Shown here: positions 48,142-56,826 of the stretch, piece after piece
How the letters are laid out: every line of letters begins with the position of its first letter
Numbering within the stretch: position 1 is the stretch's first letter
Program-made: the position numbers and the translations under genes
The notes under the pieces: generated by a model
What the model was told of the DNA's origin: nothing
What the model saw: only the letters and a program-made list of their open reading frames with translations
Database searches by the model: none
Origin: Alphaproteobacteria bacterium
GTDB taxonomy: Bacteria; Pseudomonadota; Alphaproteobacteria; Caulobacterales; Caulobacteraceae
Reading direction: 5' to 3'
Length of the DNA: 64,000 bases
Assembly: GCA_025359785.1 (NCBI GenBank)
Contig: JANYET010000050.1
Span: 124,001-188,000 of the forward strand

Positions 48142-49425
48142 CTAGACGAGATGCTTGATGGGCTGCGAGGCCAGGTAAGCCGCCGGATTCGCAGGGTCGA
48201 ACACCTTGCCGTCGAAGAATTTTTCGACGCCGCGGCTGTCTGACGCCGGCGCGGCGACGCCGATGGCCTTGGCCGCCGCGCGCCAGACATCAGACCGGTT
48301 CACCGCGTTCACCAGGCCCATCTTGTTGGTCGACTGCGGCAGGTTCCCCCACCGCACGTTCTCGGTCAGGAACCACAGGTCATGGGACTTGAACGGGAAG
48401 GACGCATTGTCCGCCCAGAACTTCATGACATGCGGCGAGCCCTTCGCCGTGCGGCCGTCGCCGAAGTCCACCGTGCCCAGCAGCCTGGGCAGGATGTCGC
48501 CGATCGGCACGTTGATGTACTGGCGCCCGGAAACGATGGAGCACATGGCCGGCTTGTTGGCAGGCTGGTCGCACCACATCTGGGCCTCCAGCACCGCCTG
48601 GGTGATGGCCTGGGCGGCTCGCGGATTTTTCGCTACCCAGTCGGCGCGCAGGCCCAGCGCCTTTTCGGGATGGTTCATCCAGATCTCGGAGGTCAGGCAG
48701 GCGGTGTAGCCGATCTTCTGGTTCACCAGCTGACCGTTCCAGGGCTCGCCGACGCAGAACGCATCCTGGGTGCCGGCCTTCATGTTGGCCACCATCTGCG
48801 GCGGCGGGATCACGATGGTCGAAACGTCGGTGTCCGGGTTGATGCCGCCAGACGCCAGCCAGTAGCGCACCCAAAGGTCGTGCGTGCCGCCGCGGAAGGT
48901 CATCGCCACCTTCCCCATGTTGTTAGCCGCCTTCAGCTGGGCGAACCTGGCCTTGGCGCCGGCGCTGTTCAGGCCGACCTTCACGGCCTTGAGGTCGTTG
49001 CCCACCGAGATGGCCTGACCGTTGGTGTTCAGCCGGGCCAGGATGTTCATCGGCAACGGCTTGCCGCCGGTCGCCTGACCCGTCGTCAGCAGATAGGGCA
49101 TCGGCGACAGGATGTGCGCCCCGTCGATGCCGCCGCCGCCCGAGCCCAGAACCAGGTTGTCGCGCGTGGCCGCCCAGGAGGCCTGCTTCAGCACCTCGAC
49201 ATCCGGCATGCCGTATTTGGCGAACAACCCCCGCTCCTTGGCGATGATCAGCGGGGAGGCGTCGGTGAGCGCGATGAAGCCGAGCTTGGCCTTGGCGACT
49301 TCAGGTCCTGGGCCAGCGGCGAAAGCGCCCGACGGCAGCAAGGTCCGGGCGGCGGCCAGGGTGGCGGCGGCGGCCAGAGCGCCGCGGCGCGTCAGGCCCG
49401 CAGGCGTCTTAGGGTCATGGGTCAT
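48142..49425 (-). CDS. nrtA: Nitrate-binding protein of the ABC transporter
   Basis: A 427-residue periplasmic nitrate-binding protein. The N-terminus carries a Tat-like signal (TRRGALAAAATLAAARTLL, cleavage near AFA). The binding-domain motifs LGFIALTDASPLIIAKERGLF, GTQDAFCVGEPWN and FLTENVRWG are typical of NrtA and shared in part with the cytoplasmic sensor NasS at 51-52 kb, which lacks the signal. Confidence 0.94.
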   Translation of the reverse strand: MTHDPKTPAGLTRRGALAAAATLAAARTLLPSGAFAAGPGPEVAKAKLGFIALTDASPLIIAKERGLFAKYGMPDVEVLKQASWAATRDNLVLGSGGGGIDGAHILSPMPYLLTTGQATGGKPLPMNILARLNTNGQAISVGNDLKAVKVGLNSAGAKARFAQLKAANNMGKVAMTFRGGTHDLWVRYWLASGGINPDTDVSTIVIPPPQMVANMKAGTQDAFCVGEPWNGQLVNQKIGYTACLTSEIWMNHPEKALGLRADWVAKNPRAAQAITQAVLEAQMWCDQPANKPAMCSIVSGRQYINVPIGDILPRLLGTVDFGDGRTAKGSPHVMKFWADNASFPFKSHDLWFLTENVRWGNLPQSTNKMGLVNAVNRSDVWRAAAKAIGVAAPASDSRGVEKFFDGKVFDPANPAAYLASQPIKHLV

Positions 49426-49443
49426 GGCTTGAGCAATCCGCGG

Positions 49444-50844
49444 CTAGAGTTTGTATTCGAGGGTGAACCAGACCTTGGTCCGGGAAGGCGGCGGCGGGGC
49501 CGTGCCCAGGGGCACGTGGGCCTCCCGCTTGAAGTCAGCCCACTTGAGCGCCGCGGTCAGCTTGGGATTGATCGCCGCCTGGAGCTGGGCATCCCACTCG
49601 TGGGCCAGATTGGCCCCGGTCCGCTGGTCGTTGAAGTCGTGGTAGCGAAGGATGACGTCGGCGTTGAAAAAGTAGGTGAGTTTCAGGCGAGGCTTGACGT
49701 TCAGGGTGAGGTTGAAGTCCTTCAGGCCGTCAACGAACCCCTTGTTGCCGCCCGACGGCTGGACCCAGGCGTCCGCCCAGCCTTGGAAGCCGTGGGTGGT
49801 GGCCAGCGGTGTCGTGAAGCCCCGCGTCCCGTTGCCTTCCAGGACTTCATAGTCGGCCTTGGCTGTCCAGATGTCGAAGGTCGCCGCCGCGTCGACCTGC
49901 CAGAAATTCAGGTCGTAGGCCGGCGTGTTGTGGCGGTAGTCGCTCTGCCGCGCCCAGGTGGCGTCGTAGGCCAGCTGATAGAGGCCGAGCCAGGTCTTGC
50001 CGGAGGCCTTCAGGCCCTTGGTGACCGAGGCGTTGGCGGCGGAGTTGCTAAAGTCGAGGGCGTAGACGAAGCCCTCCAGGCGCAGCTGCTCGGCGGGCGA
50101 CCAGGTCAGGTTGGCCAGGTGGCTGTCCGAGCGCCAGTCGCGCAGCTCGCCCAGCACGCGGTTTATGTGGGTCACGTAGGCATAGACTAGCTTGAACCGG
50201 CCGTAGGCGAGATCGGTGCGCACCGCGTCAAAGGTCTGCTCGTCCTGGCGCCAGCCGACGTTGCCGACGAAGCGCTGGTCGTCGATCAGGATGCGCTGGC
50301 GCCCGGCGGTCACCTGCAGGATGGCGCTCGGCGTCCAGGTCAGCTGCAGCCGGTTGAGCTCGGTGACGTCGGGGTCGTTGATCAGCGGGTATTTGGCCTT
50401 GTCCGCCCCGTTGAGCGGTGGCGTCGCGGCGCCCGGCACGTTGACGGCAAAGCGCGCCGGCCCGGCCTGGCGGACGTCCTCGAACTCCACCAGCCCGCGC
50501 ACGCCGCGCCAGTCGCCGGTTTCCCAGCCCAGGCGGGTGCGAACCGTGGCGGCCTCGGCGTTGCGCGTCAGGACGGCGGTCTTCGTCTGATCGACGGCCT
50601 CGTAACGGGCGCGAACCTCCAGCAGCAGCTTGCCGCCCGCGATGGCGTCGCTGATCGTCGGGGCGGCGGTGGGCTCGGGCGGCGCGGCCGGCGGAGCGAC
50701 GACCGGCGCCACGACCAGGGACGGCGCCGCAACGCCCAGCCCGTCCGGATCGACGGGCTGAACCGCCTGGGCCAACGCCCCGCCAGCCCAGGCCAGCCCA
50801 ATTCCAGCCACGCCCGCGGCCAGGCTCCTTCCGATTTGTCCCAA
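49444..50844 (-). CDS. Alginate-export-family outer membrane porin of the nitrate operon
   Basis: A 466-residue beta-barrel protein ending in the outer-membrane pattern FTLEYKL. It contains AlgE-like blocks (LLLEVRARYEAVDQ, TAGRQRILIDDQRFVG). The start is read as TTG at 50844, with GGGGG 8 nt upstream, giving a signal peptide that ends near GALAQA. The upstream in-frame codons fall inside the leader terminator. As first gene of the nitrate operon it probably admits nitrate through the outer membrane (inference). Confidence 0.85.
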   Translation of the reverse strand: MGQIGRSLAAGVAGIGLAWAGGALAQAVQPVDPDGLGVAAPSLVVAPVVAPPAAPPEPTAAPTISDAIAGGKLLLEVRARYEAVDQTKTAVLTRNAEAATVRTRLGWETGDWRGVRGLVEFEDVRQAGPARFAVNVPGAATPPLNGADKAKYPLINDPDVTELNRLQLTWTPSAILQVTAGRQRILIDDQRFVGNVGWRQDEQTFDAVRTDLAYGRFKLVYAYVTHINRVLGELRDWRSDSHLANLTWSPAEQLRLEGFVYALDFSNSAANASVTKGLKASGKTWLGLYQLAYDATWARQSDYRHNTPAYDLNFWQVDAAATFDIWTAKADYEVLEGNGTRGFTTPLATTHGFQGWADAWVQPSGGNKGFVDGLKDFNLTLNVKPRLKLTYFFNADVILRYHDFNDQRTGANLAHEWDAQLQAAINPKLTAALKWADFKREAHVPLGTAPPPPSRTKVWFTLEYKL

Positions 50845-50863
50845 GGCTCGATCCCCCAAAGCC

Positions 50864-50910
50864 AAAAAAAAAGACGCCCGCCAGGGAGAGCGAGCTCCCA
50901 AGCGGACGTC
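50864..50910 (-). terminator. Leader terminator before the nitrate operon
   Basis: Read on the minus strand, GACGTCCGC pairs with GCGGGCGTC (nine pairs, one G-U), then GGGAG with CTCCC around a six-base loop, followed by nine T. It sits after nasS and before the porin gene and shares its 5' arm with the hairpin at 50903-50918. Confidence 0.9.
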
Positions 50911-50945
50911 GGTGTCCGTGCAAATTCGGCGCAGTCAGCGCGCCG
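50903..50945 (-). promoter_or_regulatory. ANTAR-type two-hairpin antiterminator (NasT target)
   Basis: Downstream hairpin P2 (50903-50918): CGGAC, loop ACCGAC, GTCCG; a six-base loop with A at position 1 and G at position 4, as ANTAR proteins require. Upstream hairpin P1 (50927-50945): CGGCGC, loop GCTGACT, GCGCCG, with a seven-base loop that departs from the consensus. They are 8 nt apart. P2 uses GTCCG of the terminator's 5' arm, so the two folds exclude each other. Binding of NasT should allow read-through. Confidence 0.8.
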
Positions 50946-51142
50946 TCGGCCGATCGGCCGGCGCGGGACGCCATTGCCCCGCGCTGTCGGATAGGAACAC
51001 GCCATGCCGCCGCCAGGTCGGCAACGCTGAACGGCCGCGGAATCCGCAAAACCCGGTTATGCGGCCGATCTGCTCAGGGCGCGGGCGCCGTTGGATGCTG
51101 CGCCGCACAAGGAATGGGCGTTGTCGCCGGTAGAGCGGCGGC

Positions 51143-52252
51143 TCAGGTCCGCGGAAGACGGCTCATCGGCGCGTCGGCGGCGTACCGCAACGCAGCAGTC
51201 AAACCGAATCTCCGTCCCTCCCCGTCGCCCTCAAGCGTATCGGAGAGCGCCGCCGCCGGCAGGCCAAGGGCGCGCGCGGCCGCGTCGTACAGGTCGGGCC
51301 GATAGACCCTTCCCGCGAGATCGGGAATGTCGGTCGAGGCCGCGATGTGGCCCCACCGGGCCATCTGAGCCAGCAGCCAGCCGGCGTGGACGGGCAAGGG
51401 CGCATTGGCGCCCTCGGCATGGAAAACGATATCCGGCAGCGACGCGGCGATGAGCTCGGCGTCGGCGCCCACATAGCCGGGCTGGGCCAGCAGCGCGGCG
51501 AGATCGCCACGGTTGCCGGGCTCGTCCGCCCAGGCCGCGCCCCGGATCATGGCGCGCGACAGCGCCTGCAGGGTCTCGGTGTGCGCGCTTGCCCAGGCCT
51601 CTGTGACCGCGAAGACTTTGTCCGGCATGCGCGGCCAAAGCTGCGAGCCGCGCACGGCCAGGACACCGGCGCCCGCGGCGACGGCGACAGCGTTCCAGGG
51701 CTCGGTCGCGCAAAACCCCTCGATCACGCCACCACTCAACAGCTCGGTCATCCGCGAGGGCGGCGCCACGGTCAGGCGGATGTCCCGATCCGGATCGACG
51801 CCGGCGGCCGCCAGCCAGTCGCGCAGCAGGTAGTTGTGCGCCGAGAACGGGAAGACCACCGCCAGGGTGATGCGGCTGGCGTCTTCCGCCCGACGCCGCG
51901 CGATCAGCCGGGCCAGCCCCTCGGCGCCCGTCCCGGGGCCCGCCGCCGCGGCGAGCCGCGAAGCGAGGGTTATCGCCGGCCCGTTGAGCCCGAGCGCCAA
52001 CGGCGCGACCAGCGGCGTGGGATCGAGGCCGCTGGCGCCCGAGGTCATCGCCAGCGCCAGGGGCGCCAGCATATGGGCGCCGTCCAACGCGCCCACGGCC
52101 ACCTTGTCGCGGATAGTCGCCCAGGAGACCTCGCGGCTCAGGGTGACGGCCAGACCCTCTGCGGCGAAGAAGCCCTTCTCCTGCGCCACGATCATCGCCG
52201 CAGCGTCGTTCAGCGGAATGAACCCCAGTTTCAGCGGCCGGGCGTCACTCAC
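51143..52252 (-). CDS. nasS: NasS-type nitrate/nitrite sensor
   Basis: A 369-residue protein similar to NrtA (LKLGFIPLNDAAAMIVAQEKGFF, GALDGAHMLAPLALA, VIEGFCATEPWN) but without a signal peptide, so cytoplasmic. In known NasS-NasT pairs, NasS holds NasT inactive until nitrate or nitrite binds. Its ATG overlaps the nasT stop (ATGA), and the RNA leader follows it directly. Confidence 0.92.
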   Translation of the reverse strand: MSDARPLKLGFIPLNDAAAMIVAQEKGFFAAEGLAVTLSREVSWATIRDKVAVGALDGAHMLAPLALAMTSGASGLDPTPLVAPLALGLNGPAITLASRLAAAAGPGTGAEGLARLIARRRAEDASRITLAVVFPFSAHNYLLRDWLAAAGVDPDRDIRLTVAPPSRMTELLSGGVIEGFCATEPWNAVAVAAGAGVLAVRGSQLWPRMPDKVFAVTEAWASAHTETLQALSRAMIRGAAWADEPGNRGDLAALLAQPGYVGADAELIAASLPDIVFHAEGANAPLPVHAGWLLAQMARWGHIAASTDIPDLAGRVYRPDLYDAAARALGLPAAALSDTLEGDGEGRRFGLTAALRYAADAPMSRLPRT

Positions 52253-52827
52253 GAGGGCTCTCCCTTCAGCACGCCGGCAAACGCCAGCAGGTCGGCCGAC
52301 ACCGCGCCCAGTGGCCGGCCAGTGTCCATCGAGAGCTTGCGCAGCAGCCGGTAGGCCTGGTCCTCGCCCAATCCACGCTCTGTCATCAGCAGCGCCTTTG
52401 CCCGTTCCACCGTCTTGCGCGAAGCCAGGTCGGCCTTGGCCTTCGCGAGATCCTGGCGCAGCTGGTTCATCAGCTGGAAGCGGCTCATCGCCACCTCCAG
52501 GACCGCGCGCACGCGGTTCGCCGCCAGGCCGTCCACCACATAGGCGGCCACGCCGGCGCGGACGGCCTCCTCCGCCAGCCCGGGCTCCGAGCGATCGACG
52601 AACATCACCACCGGGCGCGGATTGGCCATGCTGGCCTCGCGCAGGCTTTCCAGGGTGTCACGGTCGGGGCTGTCGGCGGCGACCACGACGACGTCCGGTT
52701 CGAACAGGGCAGCCTCTGTCTCATCGAAGATGGCGGCGTGGCGCACCTCCAAGGGCTCGACGCCGCTCAGCCCCTCGGCGACCAGGGCCGCGCGCGCCGG
52801 ATCAGGATCGATAACCAGGACTCGCAT
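52249..52827 (-). CDS. nasT: NasT-type ANTAR antiterminator
   Basis: A 192-residue response-regulator-like protein. The N-terminal receiver-like domain (MRVLVIDPDPARAALVAEGL, VVVAADSPDRDTLESL) is followed by a coiled linker and an ANTAR RNA-binding domain (about 135-185: RKTVERAKALLMTERGLGEDQAYRLLRKLSMD). It is expected to bind the two-hairpin leader upstream of the nitrate operon. The start is at 52827. Confidence 0.93.
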   Translation of the reverse strand: MRVLVIDPDPARAALVAEGLSGVEPLEVRHAAIFDETEAALFEPDVVVVAADSPDRDTLESLREASMANPRPVVMFVDRSEPGLAEEAVRAGVAAYVVDGLAANRVRAVLEVAMSRFQLMNQLRQDLAKAKADLASRKTVERAKALLMTERGLGEDQAYRLLRKLSMDTGRPLGAVSADLLAFAGVLKGEPS

Positions 52828-52915
52828 TGCTCGCGACTAGGCCGGCGCCGGCGCCGCGAGGTCGCACGCCGAACGGCTCGCCCAGCGCCTCACCGCCAGA
52901 ACGCCCGCTTACGCG

Positions 52916-53485
52916 TCAGTCGGCGCCGCCTTTTTGAGCGGCCTCGAAGGCCAAGAGGTCGGCAAGCAAGGCGGTGCGTTCCTCCTGGGTGTTGGCGCCG
53001 CGCAGGCGCGCATGCGTCTCGCCTGAGCTGGAAAGACCGGTCAAGCCCGCACGCTCGACGAGACGGGCGAGCGGCCAGTCCGCCGCGGCGTCGGCCGGCA
53101 GCGCTGCGATCTCGACAACCATCGGCAGGTAAAGCCCGTCGAAGACCGCCCCGACGCCACCGCAGGCCAACAGCGGGGCGATATCGGCTGACCGGATGGT
53201 GGGCGCGTCTACCGCCAGCACCAGAAGCCGCTCGCAGCCGGCGGTCCGCGCCGCCGCGGCGCCGGCCATTACGCCGCCGACCGGCCCACCCTGCGGCCTC
53301 TCCTCCAGGACGACAGGGAGGCCGTAGTCTCCGGCGCCCACCGTCAGCACGATCTGCGCGCCGGCCGCGCGGGCCAGCGCCGCCACCCGCGCCACGGCGC
53401 TGCACCCAGCCCAATCCAGCAGGGCCTTGTCCGCGCCCATCCGCGATCCGGTTCCGCCGGTAAGGATGATCGAGCCGAGAGCCAT
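52916..53485 (-). CDS. mobA: Molybdenum cofactor guanylyltransferase
   Basis: A 189-residue nucleotidyltransferase. The N-terminal GTP motif [19 protein letters not shown] (LAGGxGxRMGxDK family) and a DAPTIRS segment match MobA, which makes the guanine dinucleotide form of the Mo cofactor required by NasA. Overall the protein is somewhat diverged. The ATG at 53485 is used, as the motif starts at residue 6. It lies 88 bp upstream of nasT. Confidence 0.88.
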   Translation of the reverse strand: MALGSIILTGGTGSRMGADKALLDWAGCSAVARVAALARAAGAQIVLTVGAGDYGLPVVLEERPQGGPVGGVMAGAAAARTAGCERLLVLAVDAPTIRSADIAPLLACGGVGAVFDGLYLPMVVEIAALPADAAADWPLARLVERAGLTGLSSSGETHARLRGANTQEERTALLADLLAFEAAQKGGAD

Positions 53486-53616
53486 GGTGCGTTCCGCGCT
53501 CGCCTGGCGGCGCCGGGCGCGCCGATCGCCGGACCGTGGTTTCGGGGTCGGGGTCGCCGGGGCGCTCAACGCCGCCCGGCCCCGGTGGGAAAGCGCCGCA
53601 AACGGCGCCAACGCGA

Positions 53617-53693
53617 TGGTACCAGCTCTCGGTCTCGAACCGAGGACCTCTAGATCCACAATCTAGCGCTCTAACCAACTGAGCTAAGCCGGC
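53617..53693 (-). tRNA. tRNA-His (GTG), non-canonical type
   Basis: 77 nt with CCA encoded. The anticodon loop is TTGTGGA. The acceptor arm GCCGGCT pairs with AGCTGGT, so position 1:72 is G:U, and the discriminator is A. Most bacteria have G-1:C73 in this tRNA; A73 with U72 is known from Caulobacter and relatives. The D loop carries an extra U (GTTGGTTAGA). Confidence 0.97.
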
Positions 53694-53754
53694 CCATCGC
53701 GAGGGGGGTTTCTAGTCGTGCGCAGGCTTGCGATCAAGTCACTCGGCGATCTCA

Positions 53755-54591
53755 TCATTCCGCGAGCAAGGGACGGCGGTAGCGGCGGCTGCCGGCCAGT
53801 TGGCTCCCGTCGCGCAGGCGGACGACGAAATCCCCGGTCGGACGGGACTCCACGGCGGCCACCGCCTCACGGCGGACCAAGCGTGAGCGGTGGATGCGCA
53901 CGAAGCCGGCGGAGCGCAGCCCGCGCTCCATCTCGGAGAGCGACGCGCGGTGCAGGAGCCCGGGGCCGCCGCGATGCAGCGCCACATAGTTACCGGCGGC
54001 TTCCACCCACAGGACGTCAGTCAGCGGCACGAAATGCCGGCGCGCGCCATCGCGGACCTCGAGCACCTCCGCCGGGGCCTCGCCAGCCGCCATCGCTGGC
54101 TTGGCGCGCACCAGCAGCCAGAACATATAAAGGCCGACGATGGCCGCATAGACCATCATGTCCTTGCGGAGTTCGTAGGGCCAGTCGCCCAAGGGGCCGA
54201 ACGGGTCGTAGTGCGCACCCATGGCGCGATAGACCGCCCAGCGGAGCGCGCCGATGAACAGGACGTGGCCCAGAGACAGGACCACCGCGGCGGCCCCGTG
54301 GATCGCCAACCGGGGAAACAGCGGCCGGTCGCCCAGCCAGGCCCGCCGCGTCAGCGCCTGAATCAACGGCGCGACAGCCAGGAAGTAGAAGCCGCTGGAG
54401 GCTTCCCAGACCGCGGGCTCCCAGGGATCCAGCGGGTGACCGGACCGTTCGTACTCGTGATAGGCGTTCATCGCGTTGAAGGTGAGCAGCACCGTCATCA
54501 CGGCCAGTACGATACCCAGGTACTGCAGATCGTCCCGAGGCCCGCGAGCCGGCGGACCGGCGCGCGGTGTTGGTGGGTCGACCCCGCTCAT
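53755..54591 (-). CDS. Membrane-bound LytTR-family regulator
   Basis: 278 residues. Four hydrophobic helices occupy about 25-185 (YLGIVLAVMTVLLTFNA, FYFLAVAPLIQALT, LAIHGAAAVVLSLGHVLFIG, MMVYAAIVGLYMFWLLV), and a LytTR DNA-binding domain the C-terminus (VPLTDVLWVEAAGNYVALH, FVRIHRSRLVRREAVAAVE). No receiver domain is present, so it may sense a signal in the membrane directly. The start at 54591 is used because upstream residues run through the tonB terminator region. Confidence 0.85.
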   Translation of the reverse strand: MSGVDPPTPRAGPPARGPRDDLQYLGIVLAVMTVLLTFNAMNAYHEYERSGHPLDPWEPAVWEASSGFYFLAVAPLIQALTRRAWLGDRPLFPRLAIHGAAAVVLSLGHVLFIGALRWAVYRAMGAHYDPFGPLGDWPYELRKDMMVYAAIVGLYMFWLLVRAKPAMAAGEAPAEVLEVRDGARRHFVPLTDVLWVEAAGNYVALHRGGPGLLHRASLSEMERGLRSAGFVRIHRSRLVRREAVAAVESRPTGDFVVRLRDGSQLAGSRRYRRPLLAE

Positions 54592-54700
54592 ACCTGCTGC
54601 ATCTCCTCGACGCCCCACCGATGAATTGGCCGCTGACCCATTGGCCGCCGCCCCACGGCTGGGAGAATGCGGCGGCGCGCGCGGCCTGTGAAGGCGGGCA

Positions 54701-54735
54701 AAGAAAAAGCCCCGGAGGCTTGCGCCGCCGGGGCC
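54701..54735 (-). terminator. Intrinsic terminator after tonB
   Basis: On the minus strand GCCCCGG and CCGGGGC form a seven-pair stem around a 12-base loop, followed by TTTTTCTTT. It lies 28 nt after the tonB stop. Confidence 0.85.
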
Positions 54736-54761
54736 TGTTCCTGGTGTCCTTCCGGTCCGGA

Positions 54762-55484
54762 TCAGCCTTTCGGCAGAACCCACTTCACCGGAATGCGGAC
54801 CGTACCGCCTTCGACCGGCGCGCCGTCCTTCGTCTGGGGGCGCATCTTGAAGAGCTTGCTCAGCTTGAGCGTCGCATCACCAAAGCCAGCTTCCGATGGG
54901 CTTTCCGAGGTGACCGAGCAGCTATCCAGAGTGCCGCGGGCGTTGACCGTGCAGCTGATCGTCGCCGACCCTTCGATGCTCATCCGCGAGGCGCGCTCGG
55001 GATAATACTTCGACATGTCGTCGCCACTCGGTCGGCGGGCCCAGTCGGGCTGCGTGATGACCGACGGACGCGGCGGCGAAGGCGGAGGCGCGGCCGGCGG
55101 CTTCGGCTCCTCGATGTGGTGCTCCACGGGCGGAGCCTGCAGCGGCGGGATCGAAGGGACGTCCGGCAAATTGACCGGAGGCCGGGGCTGCAGCTTGGGC
55201 GGCGGCGGCGGCGGGGTGTTCGGCGGCGGCGGGGGCGGCGGCGGCGGCGGAGGCGGCGGAGCCGGCTTCACCATCGCGACGTCCGTCACGTCGTCCGAAT
55301 ACTCCTTGAAGTTCGGTTGGAACTTGCTCGTCCACAGGTAGATGAACAGTGCGGCGTGCACCACGATCGAAACGATGATCGCGATCGTGACACCCTTGCT
55401 CCGCTTCGGCCGCGGATCGTCGAACGGGTTGTGGCTACCCTGAAGGGGAGCCGTGTCCACGCCACGCGGTGATGATTCAGCCAT
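54762..55484 (-). CDS. tonB: TonB-family energy transducer
   Basis: 240 residues: cytoplasmic N-terminus, one helix (about 31-52, VTIAIIVSIVVHAALFIYLW), a long Pro-rich periplasmic spacer with a run of 13 prolines (76-88) and another of six (91-96), and a C-terminal TonB domain (ATISCTVNARGTLDSCSV, VRIPVKW). It passes proton-motive energy from ExbBD to outer-membrane receptors. No receptor gene is adjacent. Confidence 0.92.
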   Translation of the reverse strand: MAESSPRGVDTAPLQGSHNPFDDPRPKRSKGVTIAIIVSIVVHAALFIYLWTSKFQPNFKEYSDDVTDVAMVKPAPPPPPPPPPPPPPNTPPPPPPKLQPRPPVNLPDVPSIPPLQAPPVEHHIEEPKPPAAPPPSPPRPSVITQPDWARRPSGDDMSKYYPERASRMSIEGSATISCTVNARGTLDSCSVTSESPSEAGFGDATLKLSKLFKMRPQTKDGAPVEGGTVRIPVKWVLPKG

Positions 55485-55495
55485 GCTTCACCGCC

Positions 55496-55933
55496 TCACT
55501 TGTTATTGTCTTCGCCGACCAGGGCCACGCTGTAGAACCCGTTGTCCTGCAACATGTTCATCACGCCCATGAAATCGCCGTAGGTCACGTTCTTGTCTCC
55601 GCGGATGAAAATCCGCTCGTGCGCCGGGTCGCGCTTTGAGCCGACTTGCTTCCTTAGGTCATCACCAAGTGTGGCGAGGTCCGACGGAAAGTCCTGGATG
55701 AAAATCCGGCCATTCGGCTGGATCGAGATATAGACCGGCTTGGGCGGGTTAGTGCCCGGCTTGGCGACCGCGGGCGGAAGCTCCACCTTCACCGTGACGG
55801 CCGCCAGAGGCGCCGCGACCATGAAGATGATCAGCAGGACCAGCATGACGTCCACAAACGGTGTGACGTTGATGCTGGCGTTCGCTTCTTCCTCGTATTT
55901 GCCGCCGCCAGAGCCTCCTATTTTGGCTCCCAT
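55496..55933 (-). CDS. exbD: ExbD/TolR biopolymer transport protein
   Basis: 145 residues with one helix (about 23-45) holding the proton-pathway aspartate in TPFVDVMLVLLIIFMV, and a periplasmic domain (YISIQPNGRIFIQD). Partner of ExbB. It lies 11 nt before tonB. Confidence 0.94.
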   Translation of the reverse strand: MGAKIGGSGGGKYEEEANASINVTPFVDVMLVLLIIFMVAAPLAAVTVKVELPPAVAKPGTNPPKPVYISIQPNGRIFIQDFPSDLATLGDDLRKQVGSKRDPAHERIFIRGDKNVTYGDFMGVMNMLQDNGFYSVALVGEDNNK

Positions 55934-55938
55934 CTGGC

Positions 55939-56826
55939 TTACGCTCCTTTGTCGAGCTGCCGGGAAATCGCGTTCATCAGCTCAGCCACAAAGCCTTCCG
56001 TGCGCGCACCGTAAGCGGAGATGCGGGTCTGGAAGTAGTTGTAGAAGATAACCGACGGGATGGCGGCGAACAGACCCAGGCCCGTCGCGAGCAGGGCTTC
56101 GGCGATGCCGGGCGCCACGACCGCGAGGTTGGTGGTGTTGGTGTTCGCGATCCCGATGAACGAGTCCATGATCCCGTACACGGTGCCGAACAGACCGATG
56201 AACGGACCGTTGGAACCGACCGAGGCCAGGAACTGCATGCCGCTGGAAAGCCGGCGGGTCAGCGAGGCCTGAACGGCGGACACGGCGTGCTCGGCGCGAT
56301 TAAGCGTCGTCTCGCGATGCTCACCGGCGACATGCAGGCCAGCCTGGCGGGACAACTCGATTTCCTGAGAAGCCGCGGCGGCCATGTCGGCCAGCGGGTT
56401 GCCGTCATACTCTTCAGAGACCGCGATGCGGCCCATGTCGTTGATCGACTTCGCGCCGCGGAAAGCTTCGAGGAAGTTATCCGAGACGGTGTTCAGCGAG
56501 CGGAACTCAAGAAGCTTCGTGATCAGCAGCGTCCACGAGAACACCGAGGCCAGCAGCAGGCCGAGCATCACGACCTTCACGACAGGCTTAGCGTCCATGA
56601 ACATGGAGCCGATGCCCATCTTGCCCGCGTGGGCGATCTGCGGAGGATCGGCCGGAGCGCCGGCGGCGGGAGCGGCCGGAGCGGCGGCAGGCGCCGCTGC
56701 GTCAGCAGCCGGAGCCGAAGCAGCTGGGGCCGCGGCGGGAGCCTGGGCGAACGCCGGAGCGCTCGCCATCAGCGCGATGGCGCCGACGAGGGCGATGAAA
56801 GGGGTCTTCAGTTTGTTGTCGAACAT
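55939..56826 (-). CDS. exbB: ExbB/TolQ/MotA proton channel protein
   Basis: A 295-residue protein with a signal-like N-terminus (FIALVGAIALMASAPAFA), an Ala/Pro-rich periplasmic stretch of about 45 residues, then three helices with the ExbB core (GMQFLASVGSNGPFIGLFGTVYGIMDSF and TGLGLFAAIPSVIFYNYF). The long N-terminal extension is the large-ExbB form. The start at 56826 is chosen, since upstream in-frame residues show no signal. First gene of exbB-exbD-tonB. Confidence 0.93.
   Translation of the reverse strand: MFDNKLKTPFIALVGAIALMASAPAFAQAPAAAPAASAPAADAAAPAAAPAAPAAGAPADPPQIAHAGKMGIGSMFMDAKPVVKVVMLGLLLASVFSWTLLITKLLEFRSLNTVSDNFLEAFRGAKSINDMGRIAVSEEYDGNPLADMAAAASQEIELSRQAGLHVAGEHRETTLNRAEHAVSAVQASLTRRLSSGMQFLASVGSNGPFIGLFGTVYGIMDSFIGIANTNTTNLAVVAPGIAEALLATGLGLFAAIPSVIFYNYFQTRISAYGARTEGFVAELMNAISRQLDKGA

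Noticed and set aside
51001..51015. Sigma-54-like element (TGGC-N7-TGGC) about 56 bp before the ANTAR hairpins
   Set aside because: It keeps GG-N10-GC spacing but misses most other consensus bases; too weak to annotate without start-site data.
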